25,279 nt of DNA. Origin: Candidatus Cloacimonadota bacterium (GTDB lineage: Bacteria > Cloacimonadota > Cloacimonadia > Cloacimonadales > Cloacimonadaceae). The position numbers were made by a program, and so were the translations under genes. The notes under the pieces are model-generated. The model saw nothing but the letters and a program-made list of their open reading frames with translations. It was not told the DNA's origin and made no database searches. The stretch is taken from contig JAGOIS010000004.1 in assembly GCA_017995495.1 (NCBI GenBank), forward strand, positions 1-25,279, in the 5' to 3' direction. Positions within the stretch are counted from its first letter, which is position 1. The number at the start of each line of letters is the position of its first letter. This document shows positions 16,073 to 23,937 of this stretch, piece after piece.

Positions 16073-17422
16073 ATGCCCTATATTTCCAACACGGACGCGG
16101 AACGACGCGCCATGCTCGAACGGATCGGCGTCGCTTCTTTCGAAGAACTGATCGCCGCAATCCCGGAGGCGATCCGCCTGAAAGAACCGCTGGCGATGGA
16201 CCCGCCACTTTCGGAACTGGAGATGTCCCGAAGGATCCAGGAACGCACCTGCGGAAACGTCTGCACGCAAAAAGCGAGTTCCTTCCTGGGAGCCGGGGTT
16301 TACGACCATTTTATCCCTGCCGCGGTGGACACCATCGTGTCACGGCCGGAATTCTTCACCGCTTACACCCCTTATCAGGCAGAGGTGAGTCAGGGTACCT
16401 TGCAGTTCATTTATGAATACCAGACAATGATCTGCGAACTCACAGGGATGGAAATTGCCAATGCCTCGATGTACGACGGCGCCTCAGCGATCGCGGAAGC
16501 CATATTGATGGCGGTGCGCAAGAACCATCTTGCCAAAGCGATCCTGCCCGCCGGGCTGCATCCGGAATACGTGAAAGTGATCAAGGCATACACGGAAGGG
16601 ATCGGGGTGGAATTGATCACTTGTGAGGCCACGAACGGCGTTACGGACCTTGATAACCTGACAGCCAAAATGGATGACACAGTAGGTTGCGTGGTGATAC
16701 AGACCCCCAATTTCTGGGGCAACATCGAACCAGCGCAGCAACTTGAACAACTGGTGCACAAATACCCCAAGGCCCTGCTGATCGTCGCCGTTGACCCGAT
16801 TTCCCTGGCGATCCTGAACGCGCCGGGTTCCTACAACGCGGATATCGTTGTCGGGGAAGGCCAGGCTCTGGGAAACAGCATGTATATGGGCGGACCGCTG
16901 TTCGGTTTCTTCGCCACCCGCTTGGATATGGCTCGCGCCATGCCAGGCAGGATCGTTGGCGGAACCCTGGATGTTGAAGGCAAAAGAGCTTACGCCCTCA
17001 CCCTGCAAGCCCGTGAACAGCACATCCGCCGCGCCAAGGCAACCTCCAACATCTGCTCCAATCAGTCACTGTGCACTTTGGCGGCAACAGTTTATCTGAG
17101 CCTCATGGGTCGGTCCGGACTGGCTGAAGTCGCCATTCAATCCACCCAGTTGGCCCATTATATGGCGGAGCAGATCGCCACCGTGCTAGGATTTTCACTG
17201 GCCTGGCCGGATACACCTTTCTTCAAGGAATTCGCGGTCAACTGCCAGGTCCCGGCAGAGCAGGTGATCAGCGACATGCTCGATCACGGCATCTACGCCG
17301 GGGTGGACCTGGGCAGATTCGGACAGAACGATCACGGCCTGCTGATAGCCGTAACGGAGAAAAAGACCGTGGCTGAGATCGATGACTATGTGGAAACGCT
17401 GCGGGAGATGCATTATGAGTAA
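16073..17422 (+). CDS. gcvPA: Glycine decarboxylase P-protein subunit 1
   Basis: Encodes 449 residues, the usual length of the N-terminal half enzyme of the split PLP-dependent glycine dehydrogenase (decarboxylating). Family landmarks are MPYISNTDAERRAMLERIG at the N-terminus, SFLGAGVYDHFIPAAVD at about 69-85, and FFTAYTPYQAEVSQGTLQ at about 93-110. ELTGMEIANASMYDGASAIAE follows, and GGPLFGFFATR lies near the middle of the C-terminal half. With GcvPB it decarboxylates glycine and passes the aminomethyl group to lipoylated GcvH. GGAG lies five bases before the ATG. The gene overlaps gcvPB by eight bases. gcvT and gcvH are not in this window, so they must be elsewhere if a full cleavage system exists. 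Confidence 0.96.
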   Translation: MPYISNTDAERRAMLERIGVASFEELIAAIPEAIRLKEPLAMDPPLSELEMSRRIQERTCGNVCTQKASSFLGAGVYDHFIPAAVDTIVSRPEFFTAYTPYQAEVSQGTLQFIYEYQTMICELTGMEIANASMYDGASAIAEAILMAVRKNHLAKAILPAGLHPEYVKVIKAYTEGIGVELITCEATNGVTDLDNLTAKMDDTVGCVVIQTPNFWGNIEPAQQLEQLVHKYPKALLIVAVDPISLAILNAPGSYNADIVVGEGQALGNSMYMGGPLFGFFATRLDMARAMPGRIVGGTLDVEGKRAYALTLQAREQHIRRAKATSNICSNQSLCTLAATVYLSLMGRSGLAEVAIQSTQLAHYMAEQIATVLGFSLAWPDTPFFKEFAVNCQVPAEQVISDMLDHGIYAGVDLGRFGQNDHGLLIAVTEKKTVAEIDDYVETLREMHYE

Positions 17423-18869
17423 GACCATCTTTGAGAAAAGCACCTCCGGCCGCAGGGGAGTCACCCTCCCCAGGCGGGAATTGCATACTGAAGTGAAGGA
17501 ATTGATAGCTTCCGAGCATCTGAGAGCGGAAGCTCCCAGATTGCCAGAACTTAGTGAGATGGACGTGATGCGCCATTATATTGAGCTTTCGCACAAGAAC
17601 CACTTCATCGAGAAAGGGCTTTACCCCCTGGGCAGCTGCACCATGAAATACAATCCCAAAGCCCACGAAGCCCTGGTGCGGCATTCCTGTTTCAACAACA
17701 TCCATCCCTATCAGCCGGAATCGACTCTACAAGGCTCGCTGGAAATCCTTTACGAACTGCAGCAAGACCTGGCCGAGATCTCCGGAATGCACAAAGTGAC
17801 GTTGCAACCTGTGGCCGGGGCCCAGGGCGAATTCACCGGCATCAAGATCATTGCCGCCTATCACAAGGCCAGGGGCAATCACCACAAGACCAGGATCATC
17901 ATCCCGGATTCAGCTCACGGCACCAATCCCGCCACCTGCTCGCTGGTGGGCTACGACGTGGTGGAACTGAAGTCCGACGCGCGCGGACGCTGCGACCTGG
18001 AACATTTGAAAAGCATCGTGGATGAAAGCATTGCCGGCTTCATGCTCACTAATCCCAACACTCTGGGCCTGTTCGAAGACCAGATCAAAGAAATCGCGGA
18101 CATCATCCATTCTGTGGATGGCTTGATCTATATGGACGGCGCAAACCTGAACGCTCTCTTGGGAATAGTGCAGCCTGGCAGGATCGGCTTCGATGTGATG
18201 CACTTCAATCTGCACAAGACTTTCGCCACGCCCCACGGCGGAGGCGGGCCTGGCAGCGGGCCTGTGGGTGTGGGGAAAAAACTCGCGCCCTATCTGCCTG
18301 TGCCCACCATCGGCCACAACGACGACGGATACTTCTTCGATTACGGCCACGCGGATACCTCCATCGGCAAGGTGCACACTTTTTACGGCAATTTCGCCGT
18401 GCTCCTGCGCGCGTACATTTATATCAAGATGTTGGGTGCCGAAGGTTTGTGCAGGATCTCGGAAAACGCCCTGATCAACGCCAACTATCTGATGGCCCTG
18501 CTTAAGGACCATTATCATATTCAACACCCAGAATTCTGCATGCACGAGTTTGTGGCCGATTCACTGTGGCAAAAGAAAGAACACGGCGTGAGCACCCTGG
18601 AAATCGCCAAAAGGCTCTTGGACAAAGGTTTCCACGCCCCCACGGTTTATTTCCCCCTGATCGTTCCCGAAGCCATGATGATCGAGCCGACAGAGACTGA
18701 AAGCAAGGATTCCCTGGACGCTTTTGCCGCCGCGATGATAGAAATCGCGCAGGAATGCCGCGAAAATCCGGAATTATTACATGAAGCCCCGCTCACCACG
18801 CCGGTGCGCAGGGTGGATGACGTTCGTGCTGTCAAGATCCTCGATGTGGCCTTCCCCATCAAGGACTAA
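17415..18869 (+). CDS. gcvPB: Glycine decarboxylase P-protein subunit 2 (PLP-binding)
   Basis: Encodes 484 residues from the ATG at 17415, which has GGGAG upstream and an eight-base overlap with gcvPA. The frame is open to 17382 but that extension is not family-like. It carries the C-terminal half of P-protein: GLYPLGSCTMKYNPK at about 68-82, LQPVAGAQGEFTGI at 130-143, and DSAHGTNPATCSLVGY at 165-180. The PLP-lysine motif is FNLHKTFATPHGGGGPGSGP with K268 as the predicted Schiff-base lysine. ITS partner is GcvPA, with which it forms the active heterotetramer. It is followed after only 30 bases by ompH, and no terminator is visible in that gap. Confidence 0.96.
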   Translation: MSKTIFEKSTSGRRGVTLPRRELHTEVKELIASEHLRAEAPRLPELSEMDVMRHYIELSHKNHFIEKGLYPLGSCTMKYNPKAHEALVRHSCFNNIHPYQPESTLQGSLEILYELQQDLAEISGMHKVTLQPVAGAQGEFTGIKIIAAYHKARGNHHKTRIIIPDSAHGTNPATCSLVGYDVVELKSDARGRCDLEHLKSIVDESIAGFMLTNPNTLGLFEDQIKEIADIIHSVDGLIYMDGANLNALLGIVQPGRIGFDVMHFNLHKTFATPHGGGGPGSGPVGVGKKLAPYLPVPTIGHNDDGYFFDYGHADTSIGKVHTFYGNFAVLLRAYIYIKMLGAEGLCRISENALINANYLMALLKDHYHIQHPEFCMHEFVADSLWQKKEHGVSTLEIAKRLLDKGFHAPTVYFPLIVPEAMMIEPTETESKDSLDAFAAAMIEIAQECRENPELLHEAPLTTPVRRVDDVRAVKILDVAFPIKD

Positions 18870-18899
18870 ACGCACAATCAGCTCAATTTTGGAGAACAA

Positions 18900-19517
18900 A
18901 TGAAAAAAACACTGATATTGTTGATCATCAGCCTGGGAATGATCTCACTCGGCTTTGCCGAAGTCAAACTCGGCTATGTGAACACAGACCGGCTGCTGCT
19001 GGAAAGCAACGAAGCAGCAGAGATTTCGCGCCTGTTCAACTTGGACAAACAAAACTGGAGCAACCAGATCAAGACCTTGGACGAGGAGATCAAGCGCATG
19101 GAGCGCAACTTCGAGATCGACAAGCTCACCAAGACCGAAGCCGCCAAACGCGACGCCCAGGCCAAGATCGACGCCAAAAAGGTGGAGGCCGGACGCATGC
19201 TGGAAGAGTACTTTGGCGAAGGCGGCAAAGCGGAACAACGCTACCGCGAGCTGATCGACCCCCTCACGCTCAAAATCCACGACATGATCGTGAAAACCGC
19301 TGAAGATGAGAAATACACCATGATCTTCGATGTGAGCATGGGTACGGTCCTCTATGCCCTGCCCGCGCTTGACCTCACCGAACAGATCCTTTTGGAACTC
19401 AACAAAGACACCCTGCCGCCCGCCGGGGAAGGGGTCCTCGAAAACGAGATCAAGCCCGAAGATACTTTCAAAACTGAAGAAGACAAGAAAGAAGATTTCC
19501 CCGATTTCAAACCATGA
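18900..19517 (+). CDS. ompH: OmpH/Skp-family periplasmic chaperone
   Basis: Encodes 205 residues with a signal peptide ([20 protein letters not shown]). The mature start, [16 protein letters not shown], is the classic Skp/OmpH opening. It is followed by a long charged coiled coil (about residues 45-125, rich in K/E/R) and the closing strand region [16 protein letters not shown] at about 140-155. An acidic, probably disordered tail of about 30 residues follows (EEDKKEDF). Skp-type chaperones escort unfolded outer-membrane proteins through the periplasm. GGAG lies six bases before the ATG. The stop overlaps the lpxD start by ATGA (19514-19517). Many diderms have bamA before ompH; here gcvPB takes that place. 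Confidence 0.92.
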   Translation: MKKTLILLIISLGMISLGFAEVKLGYVNTDRLLLESNEAAEISRLFNLDKQNWSNQIKTLDEEIKRMERNFEIDKLTKTEAAKRDAQAKIDAKKVEAGRMLEEYFGEGGKAEQRYRELIDPLTLKIHDMIVKTAEDEKYTMIFDVSMGTVLYALPALDLTEQILLELNKDTLPPAGEGVLENEIKPEDTFKTEEDKKEDFPDFKP

Positions 19518-20551
19518 GGAATTTCGGTTCCGCTCTGTCCGGAGCGGAGATCCAGGCGATCTGCGGAGGTGAATTCAGGGGCGATGAAAGCCTGCGGATA
19601 ACCGGCGTTGCCGAGCCCGCTGAAGCCAGCTCCGGTGACGCTGTATACTGGGAGCAGGAAAGGCTTTTGGACAGCGTCCGCGGTTCGCGGGCCGGCTTGA
19701 TCATCTGCCCTCCTCAGAAAGCGCCAACCCTGCCGGGCAAGAATCTGCTCGAGCATCCCCGGCCGGCTTTCGCGATGTTGAAACTGGTAAGTTGGTGGTT
19801 AGAAAGCACGTCGGAAAAACCCCGCCCCGGCATCCATCCCTCCGCGGTGGTTGATCCCAGCGCGGTGATCGCCGCTGACGCGCACATTGCCGCTTTTTGC
19901 GTGATCGGTGCGGATTGCCGGATCGGAAGCGCCGCGGTGATCGAAGAACATTGCTCGATCGGAACCGGAAGCCGGATCGGAACGGGCTCCAGGCTGTATC
20001 CCCGGGTGACACTTTATCCCGGCTGTGAGATCGGCGATCAGTGCGTCATCCACAGCGGAGCGGTGCTGGGCGCGGATGGTTTTGGCTTTATCCTGGAAAA
20101 AGGTGTCCAGCACAAGATCCCCCAGGTGGGCAATGTGGTGATCGGCAACCGGGTGGAGATCGGCGCCAATTCCACCGTGGACAGGGGCACCCTTGGTCCC
20201 ACCAGCATTGGCGATGGCACCAAGATCGACAATCTGGTCCAGATAGGTCACAATTGCCGGATCGGGAAGCACTGTGTCCTCTGCGCTCAAGTGGGCCTGG
20301 CTGGCAGCACCTTGATGGGCGATTATGTCTACATGGCGGGAAAATCGGGCTCTGCGGGGCATCTGTGCATTGGCGACAGAGCCATGGTCGGCGCCCAGGG
20401 CGGTGTCACTCACGACCTGCCGGCCGATGGCAAATATTGGGGCACTCCGGCGATCGACGCTGGCTTCTACAAACGCGTCCTGGCCATCCAGAGAAAGCTG
20501 CCCCAGATCTACTGCCACTATCGTGAACAAGCAAAAAACCCAGGGGATTGA
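19514..20551 (+). CDS. lpxD: UDP-3-O-acyl-glucosamine N-acyltransferase LpxD
   Basis: Encodes 345 residues, the normal length. The enzyme adds the second acyl chain from acyl-ACP to UDP-3-O-acyl-glucosamine in lipid A synthesis. An N-terminal uridine-binding domain (about 1-100) is followed by a left-handed beta helix of hexapeptide repeats from about 107 ([14 protein letters not shown] onwards). The family block GADGFGF lies at about 186-192, [17 protein letters not shown] at 219-235, and [13 protein letters not shown] at 239-251 with H246 the predicted catalytic base. It shares ATGA with ompH and lacks its own Shine-Dalgarno sequence, so it is probably read by translational coupling. Three bases separate it from lpxC/fabZ. 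Confidence 0.96.
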   Translation: MRNFGSALSGAEIQAICGGEFRGDESLRITGVAEPAEASSGDAVYWEQERLLDSVRGSRAGLIICPPQKAPTLPGKNLLEHPRPAFAMLKLVSWWLESTSEKPRPGIHPSAVVDPSAVIAADAHIAAFCVIGADCRIGSAAVIEEHCSIGTGSRIGTGSRLYPRVTLYPGCEIGDQCVIHSGAVLGADGFGFILEKGVQHKIPQVGNVVIGNRVEIGANSTVDRGTLGPTSIGDGTKIDNLVQIGHNCRIGKHCVLCAQVGLAGSTLMGDYVYMAGKSGSAGHLCIGDRAMVGAQGGVTHDLPADGKYWGTPAIDAGFYKRVLAIQRKLPQIYCHYREQAKNPGD

Positions 20552-20554
20552 GCG

Positions 20555-21952
20555 ATGACAGAATTTAAGCACACCATCAAACAAGAGGTCACCTACACCG
20601 GCATCGGTTTGCATTCCGGAGAGATCTCCACCATCCGCTTCAAACCGGCCGGAAAGGATGAAGGCATTGTCTTCATCCGCATCGACCTGCCGGAAAAACC
20701 GGAGATCCTGGCTGACATCGACCACGTGGTGGATATCTCCCGCGGCACCACGATCGGCTTGAACGGCGTAACTGTTGGCACCATCGAGCACGTTCTGGCT
20801 GCCATCAAGGGCCTTACGATCGATAATATCCGCATCGAGATCGACGGCCCCGAAGTGCCGGTGGGAGACGGTTCGCCCCTGGTTTTTCTGAGGCTGCTGA
20901 AACAAGCCGGTTTTGAAGAGCAGGACGCCGAGCGGACTTATTTCGAATTTGATGAAGCCATCAGCTATTCCTGCCCGGAAGAGAATGTGGACGTGGTGGT
21001 GGTGCCCTCAAACGAGCTGAAAGTGACCTTCATGATCGACTACAAGCATCCCTATCTGAGCACCCAGTACACTTTTATGCCCCATATCCGGCACTTTGAG
21101 CGTGAATTCGCCGGTGCCCGCACTTTCTGCTTCATCAACGAGATCCTCAAACTCAAGGAGCAGGGCCTGATCAAAGGCGGCTCTCTGGACAATGCCCTGG
21201 TTATCGCCGAACCAAACATGAGCGAGTCCGAACTGGTGCATCTGCGCGAGGTTTTTGCCTATCACCAACCGATCACAGTTTCTCCCCTCGGCATCCTGAA
21301 CAGCCATCCCCTCAGATACAGCAATGAATTTGTGCGCCACAAGGTGGTGGACCTCATTGGCGACATCGCTCTGCTCGGAATGCCGATCCGGGGCCACATA
21401 CTCGCCGCCCGCAGCGGCCACAAAACCAATGTGGAGCTGGTGAAAAAACTCCGTCAGATCCAACTCACCCAGGCCTTGAAAAAGAAATACCAGAAAATAC
21501 ACACTGAGGATGTGGTGTTCGACACCAACGCCATCATGAGCATCATCCCCCACCGCTATCCCTTCCTGCTGTTGGACAGGATAATTGAGCTCAAGGCTGG
21601 CGAATCGATTGTCGGGATCAAGAATGTGACCATCAACGAACCATTTTTCCAGGGCCATTTCCCCGGACACCCAATCATGCCCGGAGTGCTTATCGTGGAA
21701 GGCATGGCTCAAACAGGCGGCATCATTTTGCTGCGCCAGATGGATGATCCGAAGGAGTGGGTGGCCTATTTTGCCTCCATCGACAATGTCAAGTTCCGCA
21801 AACCGGTTTTGCCCGGTGATACCCTGCGCTACGAACTGAGAGTGATCTCGCTCAAGCGCCACATGTCCAAGATGCACGGCGAAGCCTTCGTGGGCGATGA
21901 AAAAGTGGCTGAGGGCGATTTCCTGGCCTTGCTCCAAAAAAAGGAAAAATGA
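20555..21952 (+). CDS. lpxC/fabZ: LpxC-FabZ fusion: UDP-3-O-acyl-GlcNAc deacetylase / 3-hydroxyacyl-ACP dehydratase
   Basis: Encodes 465 residues in two enzyme domains. LpxC (about 1-310) catalyses the committed step of lipid A synthesis. It has the conserved E78-H79 (TIEHVLAA), ARTFCF at 188-193, SLDNALVI at 210-217, H262 and D266 (FVRHKVVDLIGD), and H289 (ARSGHKTN). These positions supply the zinc ligands and catalytic residues. FabZ (about 325-465) has HRYPFLLLDRI at 333-343 and GHFPGHPIMPGVLIVEGMAQ at 367-386, with H368 and E382 the catalytic pair. Fused LpxC-FabZ is known from Bacteroidetes, Chlorobi, Cloacimonadota and relatives. The stop shares ATGA with lpxA (21949-21952). The fusion fixes a 1:1 ratio of the two activities, which compete for the hydroxyacyl pool. 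Confidence 0.97.
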   Translation: MTEFKHTIKQEVTYTGIGLHSGEISTIRFKPAGKDEGIVFIRIDLPEKPEILADIDHVVDISRGTTIGLNGVTVGTIEHVLAAIKGLTIDNIRIEIDGPEVPVGDGSPLVFLRLLKQAGFEEQDAERTYFEFDEAISYSCPEENVDVVVVPSNELKVTFMIDYKHPYLSTQYTFMPHIRHFEREFAGARTFCFINEILKLKEQGLIKGGSLDNALVIAEPNMSESELVHLREVFAYHQPITVSPLGILNSHPLRYSNEFVRHKVVDLIGDIALLGMPIRGHILAARSGHKTNVELVKKLRQIQLTQALKKKYQKIHTEDVVFDTNAIMSIIPHRYPFLLLDRIIELKAGESIVGIKNVTINEPFFQGHFPGHPIMPGVLIVEGMAQTGGIILLRQMDDPKEWVAYFASIDNVKFRKPVLPGDTLRYELRVISLKRHMSKMHGEAFVGDEKVAEGDFLALLQKKEK

Positions 21953-22722
21953 GCCGGATCCACCCCACCGCGATGATCCATCCCGGAGCCGTGATCGGCC
22001 CGGATTGTGAAATTGGCCCCTGGTGCCAGATCGGCGAAGATGTGGTTTTGGGCGGGGGAAACATCCTCCACGCCAATGTGATCATCATGGGTTGTACGCG
22101 GATCGGCGCTGAAAACAAGATCTTCCCCCACGCCGTGATCGGCACTGATCCCCAGGACCTTAAATATCGCGGCGCCAAATCCGGGGTCCGGATCGGCGAC
22201 CGCAACCTGATCCGGGAATTCGTGACCATCAACCGTTCCAACCAAACCGACGAACTGACGGCTGTGGGAGATGACAACCTCCTGATGGCCTATGTCCACG
22301 TGGCGCATAACTGCAATATCGGCTCCGGCTGCGTGATTTCCAACTCGGCCCAGTTGGCAGGCCACGTGGTGGTCGGAGACCAGGCCAGCATCGGAGGTTT
22401 GACCGCGGTACACCAATTTGTGCACATCGGCACACACGCCTTTGTGGGCGGTGCTTCAGCCGTAAAAAAAGACATCGCCCCCTACACCCGTGGCATGGGA
22501 AATCCCTATAAAACTGTGGGTCTGAACAGCGTTGGCTTGACGCGAAATGGGTTTGCGCAAGACACGCTTGCCGCCATCAAAGAGATCTACAAGCTCTTTT
22601 ACCAGAGTGGTTTAAACGTATCCCAGGCCATGGCGGAAGCCGCCAAATGGCACGGACTCACACCTGAACAACAAATCTTTGTGGACTTTGTCCGCGCGGG
22701 CCAAAGGGGTCTCTCCCACTGA
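21949..22722 (+). CDS. lpxA: UDP-GlcNAc 3-O-acyltransferase LpxA
   Basis: Encodes 257 residues, the normal length. This is the first lipid A enzyme, moving a 3-hydroxyacyl chain from ACP to UDP-GlcNAc. A left-handed beta helix of hexapeptide repeats starts at residue 4 (IHPTAMIHPGAVIG). GTDPQDLKYRG lies at about 65-75, REFVTINRS at 89-97, and AYVHVAHNCNIG at 114-125, where H120 aligns with the catalytic His125 of E. coli; the following residue is Asn rather than Asp. GGLTAVHQFVHIG and RGMGNPYKTVGLNSVGLTR complete the signature before a helical C-terminus. The ATG overlaps the lpxC/fabZ stop, with AAGGA just upstream. Last gene before a repeat and a terminator. Confidence 0.97.
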   Translation: MSRIHPTAMIHPGAVIGPDCEIGPWCQIGEDVVLGGGNILHANVIIMGCTRIGAENKIFPHAVIGTDPQDLKYRGAKSGVRIGDRNLIREFVTINRSNQTDELTAVGDDNLLMAYVHVAHNCNIGSGCVISNSAQLAGHVVVGDQASIGGLTAVHQFVHIGTHAFVGGASAVKKDIAPYTRGMGNPYKTVGLNSVGLTRNGFAQDTLAAIKEIYKLFYQSGLNVSQAMAEAAKWHGLTPEQQIFVDFVRAGQRGLSH

Positions 22723-22733
22723 CCGCTCCCATT

Positions 22734-22755
22734 ATCAATACGGAATAAATACGGG
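22734..22755. repeat. Half-copy of the dnaE/rnfC iteron repeat
   Basis: Two head-to-tail 11-base units, ATCAATACGGA (22734-22744) and ATAAATACGGG (22745-22755), reproduce units one and two of the palindrome at 10286-10306. The match is 21 bases long and exact, and the final base of the second unit differs. No inverted arm follows. It lies between the lpxA stop and the terminator stem, and the flanks share no similarity with those of the first copy. Confidence 0.9.
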
Positions 22756-22775
22756 AAAGGCGCGTCAGCCTTTTT
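22756..22775 (+). terminator. Short intrinsic terminator after lpxA
   Basis: AAAGGC (22756-22761) pairs with GCCTTT (22768-22773) around a six-base loop, and the stem runs into TTTTT (22771-22775). The stem is short, so read-through into the wecA-like gene is possible. The iteron repeat abuts the 5' foot of the stem. Confidence 0.6.
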
Positions 22776-22778
22776 GCA

Positions 22779-22807
22779 TTGACAAAAAACTGCCAGCGCA
22801 GATTGTT
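22779..22807 (+). promoter_or_regulatory. Candidate promoter for the wecA-like gene
   Basis: A perfect TTGACA at 22779-22784 directly follows the terminator T-run. The position 17 bases downstream (22802-22807, ATTGTT) is a poor -10 match. The distance to the ATG at 22834 is suitable. Only the -35 box supports this call. Confidence 0.25.
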
Positions 22808-22833
22808 GGTTGATCTGAACATTGGAGATGAAC

Positions 22834-23937
22834 ATGGAAAATAGGACATGGGAATACGCCAGCGTGTTCATTATGTCCTGGTTGCTCGTTTACGGCCTCA
22901 CGCCGTTTATCATCAAGCTTGCCAAGGCGCTTAATTTTGTGGACAAGCCTGAAGCCAGGAAAATGCATCTGAAAAGTGTGCCCTACATGGGCGGGCTGAG
23001 TGTGTTCATCGGCTTTTTCCTGCTCTGCATATACGATGTGACGATATCCGCCAGCCGCAGCTTTGATCCGGCGATGCTGGGTTATCTGGGTGGTTCGCTC
23101 CTGATCATGTTGATCGGCCTCGTCGATGACAAGATGGGCATGCATCCGGCGATCAAAATGCTGGGGCAAGTTGCGGTGAGCCTGATCTTTATCCTGACAA
23201 ATTTCCAGATGCAGGAGTTGCGGCAAATGTTCGGCTCTGTCTACATCTCATTGCCGGTGATGTTGATCTGGATGGTGGGATTGATGAACGCGCTGAACTT
23301 TTTGGACAACATGGACGGCATCCTGAGCGGGATCGCGGGGATCCTGGGTCTGGGATTTTTTGCCTTCAGCCTGGCCAACACCACAGGTTCAAACGGTTCT
23401 GAAATGTCCTTCATCGGTTTGATCTCGCTGAGTTTTTCCGGCAGCGCCCTCGGCTTTCTGCCCTTCAATTTCAATCCTGCCAAGATCTTCCTGGGCGACG
23501 CGGGCTCGATGTTCATCGGCTATTTCCTTTCCTCGATGGGCATCCTGATGGCGCGCTACGCAGTGTTGACAAGGGAAAACAACCTGTTTTACCTGCTGCC
23601 GGTTCTGCTGCTCAGCTACGCCATGTTCGACATTTCGCTGGTAAGCTACACCCGCAAACGCGACGGCCGCCACGTGATGCAGGGAGGCAAAGACCATTCC
23701 ACCCACCGCATCAACACCGCGCTTGGCTCCATCAAGGTTACCGCCCTCATCATCTACGCCATCAACATCTTGATCGTGCTAACCACCATCATCATCTTCA
23801 TCACCGGAAACCAAGTGCTGTTGGTGGTGACGACCCTCATGCTGGCCACATTCTTCATCGTGTTCGGCCGCAAGCTGGACCAGATCCCGATCGTGGTGCC
23901 CAGCAACCAGCAAAAAAACCAGAAGGCGGATAAATGA
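22834..23937 (+). CDS. Undecaprenyl-phosphate GlcNAc-1-phosphate transferase (WecA/TagO-like)
   Basis: Encodes 367 residues from the ATG at 22834, which has GGAG six bases upstream; a TTG at 22822 and an ATG at 22828 are alternatives that crowd or include that site. The protein is a polytopic membrane enzyme of about ten or eleven helices, belonging to the polyprenyl-phosphate HexNAc-1-phosphate transferase superfamily. Motifs in order are VPYMGG at about 49-54, GLVDDKMGMHP with D98-D99, NALNFLDNMDG with N152, N155, D158 and D161, FLGDAGSM at 219-226, and the cytoplasmic loop KDHSTHR at 286-292. The HxxHR loop, and the absence of the MraY signature, place it with WecA/TagO rather than MraY. 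It would start a lipid-linked surface glycan. The sugar specificity (GlcNAc versus another HexNAc) cannot be read from sequence. It overlaps the next gene by ATGA. Confidence 0.9.
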   Translation: MENRTWEYASVFIMSWLLVYGLTPFIIKLAKALNFVDKPEARKMHLKSVPYMGGLSVFIGFFLLCIYDVTISASRSFDPAMLGYLGGSLLIMLIGLVDDKMGMHPAIKMLGQVAVSLIFILTNFQMQELRQMFGSVYISLPVMLIWMVGLMNALNFLDNMDGILSGIAGILGLGFFAFSLANTTGSNGSEMSFIGLISLSFSGSALGFLPFNFNPAKIFLGDAGSMFIGYFLSSMGILMARYAVLTRENNLFYLLPVLLLSYAMFDISLVSYTRKRDGRHVMQGGKDHSTHRINTALGSIKVTALIIYAINILIVLTTIIIFITGNQVLLVVTTLMLATFFIVFGRKLDQIPIVVPSNQQKNQKADK

